From NCBI GenBank assembly GCA_913061235.1, contig CAJXTB010000030.1:1-64000 (forward strand): DNA of 64,000 nucleotides, written 5' to 3'. This document shows, piece by piece, positions 43,343 through 52,703 of this stretch. The notes under the pieces are model-generated. The model ran no database searches, had not been told where the DNA came from, and saw only the letters and a program-made list of their open reading frames with translations. A program made the translations under genes and the position numbers. Source of the DNA: an uncultured Pseudomonadota bacterium (GTDB lineage: Bacteria > Myxococcota_A > UBA796 > GCA-2862545). Position 1 is the stretch's first letter. Each line of letters opens with the position of its first letter.

Positions 43343-44815
43343 TCAGTTGGCCAGTGGCCATCCCACTTGCACGCTGAACTGACCCTGCCCATCGGTGATT
43401 GCTGTGCCCCACAGCGAGCCTTTGCTGTCCCGGACCTCAACGAGAGCAAACGGTATTGGGGTGCCGTCGGCCTCGACATCCCCGCTGACTGTCGCACCGA
43501 CATCAAGGGCGACGCGCGGTAGGTCTTCTTCGGCCAGATCAAGCTCTATGCGACTGGCCGCCATGCGTGACGCTCCACCCTGGGGGGTAATGAGGCAAGC
43601 AACCTCGGACAGGGGCAGGGCCAGCGTGTAAGCCCCTTCAAGGTCGGCATTCGTCGTAAAGCTGCGCCCATCTCCTTGCAGTTCAGTGCATCGGATACTT
43701 GCGTTGGACGCTGGTTCACCGGTTGGCTCAAAGACCCGCCGAGTGTACGTCTGGAAGGGCTGGGAAAGGACGGTACCCAGGTCCGTATTTGAAGCAATCT
43801 CTACGGACTCTAGCTTTACGTAGCTGGCGCTCGCGTCAGACGGTGGGAAGACTTCGACGGTGTAGGTCCCGGGAATGACCCGGGTATCCATGTTGCCAGC
43901 ACCGCTCGTGACGGCGTCGACCGACAGTTCGGCCGACCGTCCCTCGTACCCGAGCAACGACTCCGAGGTGAAACGAACCCGAGCGTTGCCGAGAGCCGTA
44001 CCACCAACGACAACGCGTGCACCCACGGTGACCAGTGACAGGCTGTTGTACTGGATATCCATGCGCTGACCTGAATCACCGCTTGGCTGAAGAGGCGTGA
44101 CCAGAACAGGGTCGCGCCCAGTGTCTCTGCCGAGAACGACGAGGGAGTATGAGCCCGGCTGAATTCGGAGTAGGTAGTTGCCAGAGTCATCAGTAATTGT
44201 GGGTGTTCCACGTACACCCGCCGTGTTTTGGGCGGCGATTTCGCTGCCAGAAACCGGCTGTCCGGCACTGTCGGTGAGTGTGCCCCACAGAGCCACCCCT
44301 TCATCCAGATAGACATCTATGATGCTGTCTTGTTCTAGCTCCAGCTGTTGATGGAGGAACGGTAGTCCAGCATCATTCGGACGAACGACCATGTCATAGA
44401 CGCTGCCAGGCACCGCAGAGACCGAGTAGTCGCCTGAGGCAGAAGACGCTGTGAAGCGCGACTGGATGCCAACGGCCTGCACCAAGTCCACTTCTGCTTC
44501 CACGTCTACGGTCTGGCCAGGCAAGGTCGGTCCGCGAGGGGTCACCAGGTAGCCGCTAATCAGTCCAGACACTTGTACCGGGGACCGCATCATCAGGCTT
44601 AGGTCGGTGGCTTGTCCTGCAGGTTCGAAGAATGATTGGGGAAGCAGTGCTGTGGCGTCGTCTGCGTCCCGTTCTGGGTAGACATTGATCTCGTAGACGA
44701 AATCTGCAGCCTCGTCGGGGGTGAAAACGCCGTCTTCAGTGTCAGCCCGAGTGCCAGAATCCGAGGCGCATCCAGCGAGAGCCAGTCCGACGAGAGCGGT
44801 GGTTAGAACACGCAT
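43343..44815 (-). CDS. Lipoprotein with carboxypeptidase-regulatory-like repeats
   Basis: Lipoprotein of 490 residues with lipobox LAGC after MRVLTTALVGLA. The body contains several Ig-like carboxypeptidase regulatory domains, each with a pattern like GxVxxxGxPVxGxEIxA, a GNYLLRIQPGSYSL-type segment and hydrophobic strands (for instance VALWGTLTDSAGQPVSGSE and VSGDVEADGTPIPFALVEVRDSKGS). These are sticky beta-sandwich modules usually found on surface proteins. The ATG at 44815 overlaps the stop of the upstream lipoprotein gene as TGATG. No enzyme motif is seen. Confidence 0.8.
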   Translation of the reverse strand: MRVLTTALVGLALAGCASDSGTRADTEDGVFTPDEAADFVYEINVYPERDADDATALLPQSFFEPAGQATDLSLMMRSPVQVSGLISGYLVTPRGPTLPGQTVDVEAEVDLVQAVGIQSRFTASSASGDYSVSAVPGSVYDMVVRPNDAGLPFLHQQLELEQDSIIDVYLDEGVALWGTLTDSAGQPVSGSEIAAQNTAGVRGTPTITDDSGNYLLRIQPGSYSLVVLGRDTGRDPVLVTPLQPSGDSGQRMDIQYNSLSLVTVGARVVVGGTALGNARVRFTSESLLGYEGRSAELSVDAVTSGAGNMDTRVIPGTYTVEVFPPSDASASYVKLESVEIASNTDLGTVLSQPFQTYTRRVFEPTGEPASNASIRCTELQGDGRSFTTNADLEGAYTLALPLSEVACLITPQGGASRMAASRIELDLAEEDLPRVALDVGATVSGDVEADGTPIPFALVEVRDSKGSLWGTAITDGQGQFSVQVGWPLAN

Positions 44816-45261
44816 CACTGTCCTCCTGGCATGAGAATGGTCCACTCAACAAACGTCTCTTCCAGTCCATCATCGACCGCCAAGGTGACCTCTGTTCCAT
44901 GAAGGGCAGGGTCTCGACGAATGCGAAAGTTGCTGTACTGAAGGCTGTTGTCCTCGCCATCAGAGGTCTCGGTCTGCGCGCCCAGGGGTGCCACCCACTG
45001 AAAATTCAGGGCGTCGTTGTCGTCGTCCCGAGCGAACACGGTCACCTGGTTCCACTCAAACTCCATGAGCAGCTCCAAGTCTTCCGTTGAGTCGGGTCGG
45101 ACAATTCGGGGGGCTTCGTTCATGGTTGGCGTCCTTGCGGGCGCCAAGAAAGGACAGCCCGTGAGTAGACCAATGCAAGCGACATGCCAGACCACGAAAA
45201 ACCCGCGTACAACGGTACCGTAGGGATGTGAGGGTTTTGCTGGCCGCGCAAAGGAGGACAT
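44815..45261 (-). CDS. Small lipoprotein of unknown function
   Basis: Protein of about 148 residues from the ATG at 45261, with a short basic stretch, hydrophobic segment and lipobox LLTGC (near residue 38). The rest is acidic (EDLELLMEFEWNQVTVFARDDDNDALNFQW) and looks like a beta sandwich of the kind with cadherin- or Ig-like calcium sites, but no clear domain can be called. The true start could be further downstream because the signal peptide has an unusually long basic lead. It is coupled to the next lipoprotein by TGATG and lies 17 bases after the kinase gene. Confidence 0.65.
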   Translation of the reverse strand: MSSFARPAKPSHPYGTVVRGFFVVWHVACIGLLTGCPFLAPARTPTMNEAPRIVRPDSTEDLELLMEFEWNQVTVFARDDDNDALNFQWVAPLGAQTETSDGEDNSLQYSNFRIRRDPALHGTEVTLAVDDGLEETFVEWTILMPGGQ

Positions 45262-45277
45262 CAACGTCTCGACTGGA

Positions 45278-47176
45278 TCAGGGGGGTGGGAACGACTCGT
45301 TGAGCTGTCGCATGGTCTCGAATGTATGCGAGAACACCCCCTCGTCGCCACAGTCAAGTACGACAATCGTGCGACGGTCGGGCCTAGGGACAGACACGAC
45401 ACGGTCCAGCGCGCCGACAGTGCCAAGGTCTTCATGGTTGCGGCTTGCTCGGCAGTTGGCTGGGTACGCAGGCGGAATGAACACCGAGCCAGGCCGGGGC
45501 ATGAGCTCCACAGCCACTCGAAGCATCTCGCCCGAACCTATGGCGACCTCGACTTCCCGTTCCTCGGTCGCTGTGCTGCGCAGGGTTAGACGGTGAACCC
45601 CTGGGCTCAGCTCAAACGGGTCTAGCTGACGTGTAAATCCGAGCTTCTCGCCGTCTTCGTAGACATAGGCAGAGAAATTGCCACTGTTGATGGTCACGTA
45701 GCCAGGCGCGCTTGGAAGCGGCTCGGGCTCTGGCAACGCAGGCTCGGGCTGGACCACAACGGGTTGCGGCGTCGGAGCCGCGGATACGACTGGCAGGTTG
45801 GCTGGGTTCGGCGTTGGGACCACAACGACCTGTTCGGTATCGGCCTCGACAACGGGTTCGACCGATTGGGGCAAGGCGATAGGCTCGACCATGGAGACGG
45901 GCTCGGGCTGTACGGTCACCACAGGCACTTCGGGTTCGGGCCGTGTGCCGGACCACACCACAACGCCGATGCCCAATGCGATCATGGCGAGCACACCGAG
46001 AGCGAGCCAGATCCCGGTCGACCTGCGCTTGTTCTCACTGCCTTGCTGATGCAGACCTTGGACAACCGCAAGAACCTCGGTGTTCTCGTCGTCTATGGAC
46101 AAGACCCGATTGTACAGGCGCAGTGCGGCGAGGTGGTCGCCGCTCTCCATCATGTTCTTGCCGCGTTCAACAAGGACAGAAGCGAGCATGGTCTCAAGGT
46201 CTTCCGTATACGTCTCTGGCTCTGCCAAGTAGCGAGACACCGCCCATTCGCTGTCGCCGTCGGCGATTCCGACCTCATGGTTGGCCGCAGCCAAGGCAGT
46301 CAGCGTGTCGTTGGCGGTATTGAATCGGTCATTGCGAGAGGGTGCGAGCAAGCGTTCAATGACGTCGGAGAGTGTGGCCGACATGCTTGGCGCGAGCTCA
46401 ACAGGGTCGGGACGATTGCCCTCGATGATGTTCTTTAGAATGACTGATGGGTTGCTACCGGAGAACGGCAGGTGGCCGGTCACTAAGTAGAACAGCAACG
46501 TGCCGAGACTGAACAGGTCCGATCGACGGTCGAGATCTTCTTCCCGCGCCTGTTCTGGACTCATGAATGCGGGAGAGCCGACCAGAGCACCGGTCATGGT
46601 CACTTGGCTCTCATCCAAGAATCGCGCGATGCCGAAATCCATCAGCTTCACACGGCCGTCTGCCCGAACCATCACATTGTCGGGCTTCAGGTCGCGGTGC
46701 AGAATTCCGCTGGTGTGAGCGTAGGACAGCGCTTCGCACAGCTGCATACCGATCTGGGCGACGACCTCTGACGGCATGCGCCCCACGCGGTCCATCACCG
46801 ATGTGAGAGTTTCACCGTCAACAAACTCGGTGATGATGTAGCAGTCACTGCAGTCGGTGCCTGAGTAGTCGAAGATCTCTAGGATGTTCGAGTGACGCAG
46901 GTGTTCAATGGCGCGTGCTTCACGGGCAAAGCGCTTACGGTTGCGAGTCGATGACGAAAGGTGAGGGTGTAAAACCTTAATCGCGACGTCGCGGTCGAGT
47001 GTGGTGTGCCGGCCCCGATACACGGTGGCCATGCCGCCTTCACCGACCTTCTGGAGAACCTCGTATTTATCGAGGGTCGTCCCTATCAATGGGGAATCTC
47101 CGGGCAGATAGCGTCGGAGTATAACCGAGCAGCCGAGGGTCGGACCGGGTTCTTTGCTCACCCGGGTCTGCCTCAT
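45278..47176 (-). CDS. Membrane Ser/Thr protein kinase with PEGA-like domain
   Basis: Protein of 632 residues from the ATG at 47176; the family N-terminus (DKYEVLQKVGEGG) begins near residue 36. Kinase motifs: glycine loop GEGGMATVYRG, VAIKVLH lysine, catalytic HRDLKPDNV, DFGIARF and SPAFMSPEQA. A region with TPR-like helices, then a single TM (IWLALGVLAMIALGIGVVVW), a Pro/Val/Glu-rich extracellular linker and a PEGA-like domain (YVTINSGNFSAYVYEDGEKLGF). It phosphorylates Ser/Thr of unknown proteins. Two lipoprotein genes follow closely, making a sensor-surface operon. An FHA-type regulator is encoded 4 kb away. Confidence 0.92.
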   Translation of the reverse strand: MRQTRVSKEPGPTLGCSVILRRYLPGDSPLIGTTLDKYEVLQKVGEGGMATVYRGRHTTLDRDVAIKVLHPHLSSSTRNRKRFAREARAIEHLRHSNILEIFDYSGTDCSDCYIITEFVDGETLTSVMDRVGRMPSEVVAQIGMQLCEALSYAHTSGILHRDLKPDNVMVRADGRVKLMDFGIARFLDESQVTMTGALVGSPAFMSPEQAREEDLDRRSDLFSLGTLLFYLVTGHLPFSGSNPSVILKNIIEGNRPDPVELAPSMSATLSDVIERLLAPSRNDRFNTANDTLTALAAANHEVGIADGDSEWAVSRYLAEPETYTEDLETMLASVLVERGKNMMESGDHLAALRLYNRVLSIDDENTEVLAVVQGLHQQGSENKRRSTGIWLALGVLAMIALGIGVVVWSGTRPEPEVPVVTVQPEPVSMVEPIALPQSVEPVVEADTEQVVVVPTPNPANLPVVSAAPTPQPVVVQPEPALPEPEPLPSAPGYVTINSGNFSAYVYEDGEKLGFTRQLDPFELSPGVHRLTLRSTATEEREVEVAIGSGEMLRVAVELMPRPGSVFIPPAYPANCRASRNHEDLGTVGALDRVVSVPRPDRRTIVVLDCGDEGVFSHTFETMRQLNESFPPP

Positions 47177-47223
47177 GCCCTGTTGGAACAACCGAGATAT
47201 GCGCCCCAGCTTGCGGAGCTACC

Positions 47224-48183
47224 ATGGACATCGTCCTCGACTTTGAACGCCCGGTCCTCGAACTTCAGAAGCGGATTTCCCAGCTTCGTGAACTCCAGGA
47301 CTCCAACGGTGTGGACCTCTCGGCGTCCATCGCCCAGCTTGAAGTGCAGGCCGAGCGCTTGTCCGAGCGCATCTACACACGGCTGTCGCCATGGCAGCGC
47401 GTTCAGCTGTCTCGTCACCCGGAACGTCCGTACACCCTAGACTACATCGCAGGGATGTTCACCGACTGGACCGAGCTGCACGGCGACCGCGCTGGACATG
47501 ATGACGCGGCACTGGTCAGTGGTCTGGCTCGTCTTCAGGGGCGTTCGGTCATGGTTCTGGGCAACCAGAAGGGCCGAAACACCAAAGAGAATCTTCACCG
47601 CAACTTCGGAATGGCGCGACCCGAGGGCTACCGAAAGGCCTTGCGCCTAATGAAGACGGCTGAGCGGTTCGGCCTTCCGATCATTACGTTCATCGACACT
47701 CCAGGTGCTTACCCGGGGATTGATGCGGAAGAGCGTGGCCAAGCAGAGGCCATCGCCCGCAACATCTTGGAGATGTCCCAGCTCACCGTACCGGTGGTCA
47801 CCCTGGTGATTGGCGAGGGTGGAAGCGGCGGTGCACTCGCCATCGGCGTTGCCAACCGGGTGCTCATGCTCGAAAACGCCATGTACTCGGTCATCAGTCC
47901 TGAAGGCTGTGCGGCCATCTTGTGGCGAGACCGTGCAGAGGGCCCTCGTGCGGCGGAAGCCCTGCGGATTACCGCCGCTGACTGCCTGGATCTGGGTGTC
48001 ATTGACGAAGTGATTCCAGAGGACGGCGGTGGAGCGCACCGGAACAAGGCCTCCACCATGGTTCAGGTATCCGAAGCGCTGTGTCGTCACTTGGACGAGC
48101 TCGGAACGTTGTCCGAAGAAGAGCTGTTGCAGCAACGCTACGACCGCTTCCGGACCATTGGGTTCACTGAGGACCGCGCATGA
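47224..48183 (+). CDS. accA: Acetyl-CoA carboxylase carboxyltransferase subunit alpha
   Basis: With AccD it transfers CO2 from carboxybiotin to acetyl-CoA, making malonyl-CoA for fatty acids. The length of 319 residues and the N-terminal coiled region (FERPVLELQKRISQLREL) are typical. The crotonase-like core shows FIDTPGAYPGIDAEERGQAEAIA and GEGGSGGALAIGVANRVLMLENA. GGAG stands five bases before the ATG. It is coupled to aroA by ATGA. Confidence 0.96.
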   Translation: MDIVLDFERPVLELQKRISQLRELQDSNGVDLSASIAQLEVQAERLSERIYTRLSPWQRVQLSRHPERPYTLDYIAGMFTDWTELHGDRAGHDDAALVSGLARLQGRSVMVLGNQKGRNTKENLHRNFGMARPEGYRKALRLMKTAERFGLPIITFIDTPGAYPGIDAEERGQAEAIARNILEMSQLTVPVVTLVIGEGGSGGALAIGVANRVLMLENAMYSVISPEGCAAILWRDRAEGPRAAEALRITAADCLDLGVIDEVIPEDGGGAHRNKASTMVQVSEALCRHLDELGTLSEEELLQQRYDRFRTIGFTEDRA

Positions 48184-49469
48184 ACGTAGCGGAGACGTGG
48201 ACCCTGGCGGCTCGCGGGCCACTGCGCGGCACTTTGCGAGTCCCTGGCGACAAGTCCGTTAGCCACCGCGCCCTGCTGTTCAATGCGATTGCAACGGGCC
48301 CCGCGACGGTCCGCGGCCTGCTGGACAGCGAAGATGTCGCAGCGACGGCAGCTGCCGTAAAGGCGTTTGGTGCGACGATTGAGCAGGTGGAGGATGGCGT
48401 TCGCGTCACACCCGCTCCGCCGGGCGTTTCGCCGGCTGGCCCCATTGATTGCGGGAACTCTGGCACATCCATTCGTCTATTGGCCGGATTGTTGGTCGGG
48501 TCGGGACTGACCGCCACACTTACCGGAGACGACTCCCTGCGCGGGCGTCCTATGGGCCGGATTGTGGACCCGCTTCGCGCCATGGGCGCTGCGATAGAGG
48601 GTGCGGAAGGCGGTAAGTACGCACCGCTGCACATCTCCCCAGCTACCCTCACGTCATTCAAGCATGATCTGAGCATTGCGTCGGCACAGGTGAAGTCCTG
48701 TCTGTTGCTCGCTGGGCGTCACGTTGGGGTGTCCGTTCGCGAGCCTAAGCAGAGCCGGGACCATTCCGAGCGTATGCTGCGTGCAATGGGAGCGACCCTG
48801 ACCCTGAAAGACGGGTGGCTTCACCTTGCCCCCGTGCAACAACTCTCGCCTGTCGATGTTCTTGTCCCTGGAGACGTCTCGGCAGCGGCGTTTTGGCTCG
48901 TTGCTGCGAGCATTGTGCCCGGTTCTGAGCTCGCACTGCCCGGCGTCGGAAGCAACCGCACTCGAACGGGCGTTGTGGATGCTCTGTTGGCCATGGGCGC
49001 AGACATCGAGCAGGGCACCATCATGGCGCCTGGCAGCGAACCGGTCTGTGACTTGCTTGTCCGCAGCGCCGACTTGAGTGGAGCCCGGCTGGGTGGCGAG
49101 CTTGCTCTACGTGCCCTCGATGAACTGCCGGTACTGGCTGTTGCCGCCGCAAATGCCGTCGGACGAACGGTCATCTCAGACGCCGGTGAGCTGCGGGTCA
49201 AGGAGTCGGACCGCATTTCCCGTGTGGTTGCCGGTCTTCGGGCATGTGGTGTTGAGGTTGACGAGCACCCGGACGGCATGACCATTCACGGATGTGCCGG
49301 CGCCATCCCAGGTGGCGGAACGGTCGATGCCCACGGTGACCATCGCATTGCAATGGCCTTCGCAGTGGCCTCCCTGAACAGCGACAAGCCTATTCAGATC
49401 ACTGGCGCACAGTCCGTTCGGTCGAGCTATCCGGCCTTCCGCGAGCACCTGGAGAGCGTTCTTGGCTGA
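48180..49469 (+). CDS. aroA: 3-phosphoshikimate 1-carboxyvinyltransferase (EPSP synthase)
   Basis: Sixth step of the shikimate pathway, joining phosphoenolpyruvate to shikimate-3-phosphate. The PEP/shikimate-binding segments GDKSVSHRALLFNAIATGP and NSGTSIRLLAGLL, the catalytic-loop DELPVLAVAAANA and the C-terminal DHRIAMAFAVASL are present. Length 429 residues. It overlaps accA by four bases and cmk by eight, forming an accA-aroA-cmk run. Confidence 0.96.
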   Translation: MNVAETWTLAARGPLRGTLRVPGDKSVSHRALLFNAIATGPATVRGLLDSEDVAATAAAVKAFGATIEQVEDGVRVTPAPPGVSPAGPIDCGNSGTSIRLLAGLLVGSGLTATLTGDDSLRGRPMGRIVDPLRAMGAAIEGAEGGKYAPLHISPATLTSFKHDLSIASAQVKSCLLLAGRHVGVSVREPKQSRDHSERMLRAMGATLTLKDGWLHLAPVQQLSPVDVLVPGDVSAAAFWLVAASIVPGSELALPGVGSNRTRTGVVDALLAMGADIEQGTIMAPGSEPVCDLLVRSADLSGARLGGELALRALDELPVLAVAAANAVGRTVISDAGELRVKESDRISRVVAGLRACGVEVDEHPDGMTIHGCAGAIPGGGTVDAHGDHRIAMAFAVASLNSDKPIQITGAQSVRSSYPAFREHLESVLG

Positions 49470-50175
49470 GCACCGACACTTGACCATTGCGATTGACGGT
49501 CCTGCCTCCGCGGGCAAGGGCACCGTGGCTCGAGGAGTCGCTCGCAGGCTCGGATACCAGTACGTCGATACCGGCGCTATGTACCGGAGTCTCGCCTATA
49601 TAGCGCGCGAGCAGGGGGTTTCTTGGGCGTCACCCCAAGAGGTTGCACAGCTGGCCGGTACGCTGGATTTTGCGTTCGTTTGGGACGGAGAACTCCTGCG
49701 CATCGAAGTCGATGGTCGCGACTACACCCGGCTGATTCGAAGCGACAGCATTGGGATGGGCGCCAGCCAGATTTCTGCCCATCCACCCGTACGCACCGCG
49801 CTGTTGACCCTTCAGCGTGACCTGGGCGCGCGCGGTGGGGTGGTCATGGATGGCCGCGACATTGGGACGGTCGTCTTGCCTACTGCCGACCTGAAGGTCT
49901 ACCTAGACGCTGACCTCGACATTCGCGCCCAGCGTCGCCATGAAGAGCTGATGCGTCGAGGAGACGTGCTGTCGCTGTCTGACGTACGCAAGAGCCTGGA
50001 TGCACGCGACCGTCAAGACCGTGAACGCGCCATCGCTCCGCTCCGCTGTGCAGAAGATGCGATTCGCATGGACACCAGCAACATGACCGAGCGACAAGCA
50101 GTGGAAGCGGTTCTACAGCGCATCCCCGAAGCACGCCGTCAGCAGGCCATTGACAGCGGTTCCTCCAAACAATAA
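49462..50175 (+). CDS. cmk: Cytidylate kinase
   Basis: Phosphorylates CMP and dCMP using ATP. The P-loop is GPASAGKGTVARG, followed by the typical YQYVDTGAMYRSLAY and VVMDGRDIGTVVLP segments. Length 237 residues. The TTG at 49462 overlaps aroA; a second TTG at 49480 is less likely. It precedes rpsA, as in many Gram-negatives. Confidence 0.94.
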   Translation: MAEHRHLTIAIDGPASAGKGTVARGVARRLGYQYVDTGAMYRSLAYIAREQGVSWASPQEVAQLAGTLDFAFVWDGELLRIEVDGRDYTRLIRSDSIGMGASQISAHPPVRTALLTLQRDLGARGGVVMDGRDIGTVVLPTADLKVYLDADLDIRAQRRHEELMRRGDVLSLSDVRKSLDARDRQDRERAIAPLRCAEDAIRMDTSNMTERQAVEAVLQRIPEARRQQAIDSGSSKQ

Positions 50176-50183
50176 GGCCGCCC

Positions 50184-50279
50184 GTCCGCTGTGCCTGGGT
50201 TTTTATGAACCCGCACAACAGTGACGCGTAGCGGACAAACAAACTACCTTCTGGTGTAGCGTTTCTCTCCATTGTGGAG
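50184..50279 (+). promoter_or_regulatory. Structured leader of rpsA
   Basis: The 152-base gap before rpsA holds nested and neighbouring inverted repeats: outer GTCCGCT (50184-50190) with AGCGGAC (50230-50236), inner GGGTT (50197-50201) with AACCC (50208-50212), and CTCCA (50267-50271) with TGGAG (50275-50279). The ribosome-binding AAGGA lies 12 bases before the ATG. In Escherichia coli, S1 represses its own mRNA through leader structure; a similar role is inferred here. Confidence 0.5.
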
Positions 50280-50327
50280 GGTCCACAGCATCAGTACAGC
50301 ACTAGACTTTAAGGAAGATCACGACTT

Positions 50328-52124
50328 ATGATCGACCCCGCCATCATGGACCTGCCACTTGACCAGGTTACCGAAGACCAATTCGCCAACTTCTATGAAG
50401 GATTCATGGAAGCGAAGGGTATTCGCGAACAATCAGTCGTCACCGGAACCGTTATTCGGATGTCCGACGACTGGGTGACCCTCGACATCAGCTACAAGGC
50501 TGAGGGGCTCATCCCAATCTGGGAATTCAAGGATGCAGAAGGCGTCTTGACTGTGAAAGTCGGCGACAAAGTCGACGTCTACCTCGACTCCATGGAGAAC
50601 GAGGACGGCGCACTAATCCTGTCGAAGGAACGCGCTGACATGATGAAGGCCTGGGAAGAAATTTCCAAGGCTGTTGAAAAGGACGAGACCGTCACCGGTG
50701 AAGTCACCGCACGCGTCAAGGGCGGCCTGTCCGTCGACATCGGCGTCAAGGCATTCTTGCCTGGCTCCCAGGTCGACCTCCGTCCCGTCAAGAACCTCGA
50801 CAAGCTCATTGGCGAGACCTTCGACTTCAAGATCATCAAGTTCAACAAGAAGCGTGGGAACATCGTTCTTTCCCGTCGCGTCTTGCTCGAGCAAGAGCGC
50901 GCTGAGAAGCGTGAAGAAACCCTCGAGAAGTTGGTCGTCGGCCAGATCCTCATGGGCGTCGTCAAGAACATCACCGACTACGGTGCGTTCATCGACCTCG
51001 GCGGAATCGACGGTCTTCTCCACATCACGGACATGTCTTACGGTCGCCTCAACCACCCGAGCGAAATGTTCGAAGTGGGCCAGTCGGTTGAAGTCAAGGT
51101 CCTCAAGTTCGACCCGGATTCCCAGCGCGTCAGCCTCGGCTACAAGCAAATCCGTCCGGATCCATGGGAAGAAGCCGAGTACAAGTACCCGGTTGGCGCC
51201 ATCGTCCGCGGTAAGGTTGTCTCGATCCCCGACTACGGCGCGTTCGTCGAGCTGGAAGACGGAATCGAAGGCTTGGTCCACATCACCGAGATGACCTGGA
51301 ACAAGCGTATCAAGCACCCGAGCAAGCTCGTGAACGTCGACGACGTCATCGAAGCCAAGGTGCTCGGTGTGGACGTCGAGAACAAGCGCATCAGCCTCGG
51401 CATGAAGCAGCTTGAGAGCAACCCATGGGACATCGTTGAGACGCAGTACCCAGTCGGTTCGGTTGTTACGGGCAAGGTCCGCAACATCACTGACTTCGGT
51501 ATCTTCGTCGGTATCGACGAAGGCATCGACGGCCTGGTGCACATCAGCGACCTCTCTTGGGGCCAGCGCATCAAGCACCCGTCGGACCGCTACCAGAAGG
51601 GCGACGACGTCGAAGCACGCGTCTTGTCAATCGACAAGGACAACGAGCGCTTCAGCCTCGGCATCAAGCAGCTCACCGAAGACCCATGGTACACGGTTCA
51701 CAGCCGCTACTTCCTCGGCCAAGTCGTTGAAGGTCCGGTTGTTCACCGCGCCGACTTCGGCGTGTTCGTCGAGATTGAAGAGGGCGTCGAAGGCCTGGTT
51801 CACTTGTCCGAGCTCGCAAGCGAGAGCGACGACTGGACCGAGCAGTACGTGGAAGGCAAGAAGATTCGCGCCGAAGTTATCCACATCGACTCGCACGACC
51901 GCAAGATCTCGCTGTCGGAACGCGGTGCTCTTGAGCGCAGCGAAGGCGACACCGAAGGCTTCATGCAGAAGCAGAACGACGCAGGCGCTCGCCTCGGTGA
52001 CCTCATGGGTGACCTGGGTGCCAAGCTCCGCGGCGAAGACGAAGACGCAGCAGCCGCTGATGAAGCAGCTCCGGCAGAAGTCGAAGCAGCTCCCGAAGTC
52101 AAGGATGCCACCGACGCCGAATAA
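50328..52124 (+). CDS. rpsA: 30S ribosomal protein S1
   Basis: Large mRNA-binding protein of the small ribosomal subunit, 598 residues. Six S1 (OB-fold) repeats are visible, several with the pattern GxVxxITDYGAFIDLGGIDGLLHITDMS (about 205-275) and close copies (GAFVELEDGIEGLVHITEM, GIFVGIDEGIDGLVHISDL, GVFVEIEEGVEGLVHLSEL). The C-terminus is an acidic alanine/glutamate tail (EDEDAAAADEAAPAEVE). The S1 repeats are highly similar and use a biased codon set typical of strongly expressed genes. Two terminators follow. Confidence 0.96.
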   Translation: MIDPAIMDLPLDQVTEDQFANFYEGFMEAKGIREQSVVTGTVIRMSDDWVTLDISYKAEGLIPIWEFKDAEGVLTVKVGDKVDVYLDSMENEDGALILSKERADMMKAWEEISKAVEKDETVTGEVTARVKGGLSVDIGVKAFLPGSQVDLRPVKNLDKLIGETFDFKIIKFNKKRGNIVLSRRVLLEQERAEKREETLEKLVVGQILMGVVKNITDYGAFIDLGGIDGLLHITDMSYGRLNHPSEMFEVGQSVEVKVLKFDPDSQRVSLGYKQIRPDPWEEAEYKYPVGAIVRGKVVSIPDYGAFVELEDGIEGLVHITEMTWNKRIKHPSKLVNVDDVIEAKVLGVDVENKRISLGMKQLESNPWDIVETQYPVGSVVTGKVRNITDFGIFVGIDEGIDGLVHISDLSWGQRIKHPSDRYQKGDDVEARVLSIDKDNERFSLGIKQLTEDPWYTVHSRYFLGQVVEGPVVHRADFGVFVEIEEGVEGLVHLSELASESDDWTEQYVEGKKIRAEVIHIDSHDRKISLSERGALERSEGDTEGFMQKQNDAGARLGDLMGDLGAKLRGEDEDAAAADEAAPAEVEAAPEVKDATDAE

Positions 52125-52145
52125 GGCCGTCGTAAGCAACCTTGA

Positions 52146-52178
52146 GCCCCGCTCGCCCTTGTGGTGAGCGGGGCTTTT
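52146..52178 (+). terminator. Rho-independent terminator after rpsA (first)
   Basis: GCCCCGCTC (52146-52154) pairs perfectly with GAGCGGGGC (52166-52174), and TTTT follows. It stands 22 bases after the rpsA stop. Confidence 0.9.
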
Positions 52179-52225
52179 GTCTTTCGGAGAGACGACAGAT
52201 CCGACGCCGACTGCTGCGTCGATGC

Positions 52226-52265
52226 GGCCCCCATGCACAGGAGTGCAATGGGGGCCTTTCTTCTT
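52226..52265 (+). terminator. Rho-independent terminator (second)
   Basis: GGCCCCCAT (52226-52234) pairs with ATGGGGGCC (52248-52256), with an inner GCAC/GTGC stem, followed by TTTCTTCTT. No gene fits between the two terminators, so this is a backup stop for rpsA or a barrier before lapA. Confidence 0.85.
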
Positions 52266-52400
52266 GCACTCGACGCCGCCTCTGCCGCCTCTCTACCGCA
52301 GCATCGGTGGAACGAGTTTGTGTTTGTAGGAGGGAGGTAGAAGTTCGATGGGTGGCGGTCAATACCCAGACAGCACGATACGGGCGCGCATGGAGGCGCC

Positions 52401-52703
52401 ATGGGTGCACGAATCGTCATTCTGGTCATTGCTGCGGTGTTGGGCTTTTCTGGTGTTGGGGTAGCTGTGCTGTTCCTCATGCAGAACAGCGGTAGAACCA
52501 CGCAGCTGTCTCTCGACTTGTGGCTCGCTGCTTGGCAGCTAGGGGAGCCTGTGTCCGTTACGGGAGTGATGGGTGTGTCGTTTGGTGCCGGCTTCTTGGT
52601 CTGCGCTGTCCTGGCAATCTGGCGCTCGCTGGTCTCGCGTCGGCAGATTCGCAAGCTACAGCAGCAGCTCGCACTTGGTGCCGAATCGGCGTCGTTCCGT
52701 TGA
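52401..52703 (+). CDS. lapA: LapA-domain (DUF1049) membrane protein
   Basis: Inner-membrane protein of 100 residues with two transmembrane helices (about 4-28 and 52-74) and a short cytoplasmic coiled tail SRRQIRKLQQQLALGAE. This is the LapA layout; LapA helps LapB control lipopolysaccharide synthesis in enterobacteria. Position also fits, because lapA commonly lies downstream of rpsA. GGAG stands five bases before the ATG. Its stop overlaps the TTG of rsmB. Symbol is by family and position only. Confidence 0.75.
   Translation: MGARIVILVIAAVLGFSGVGVAVLFLMQNSGRTTQLSLDLWLAAWQLGEPVSVTGVMGVSFGAGFLVCAVLAIWRSLVSRRQIRKLQQQLALGAESASFR

Noticed and set aside
50613-51578. 321-codon frame antisense to rpsA
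   Set aside because: It exists because rpsA uses a strongly biased codon set; it has no ribosome-binding site, and the sense frame is unmistakably S1.
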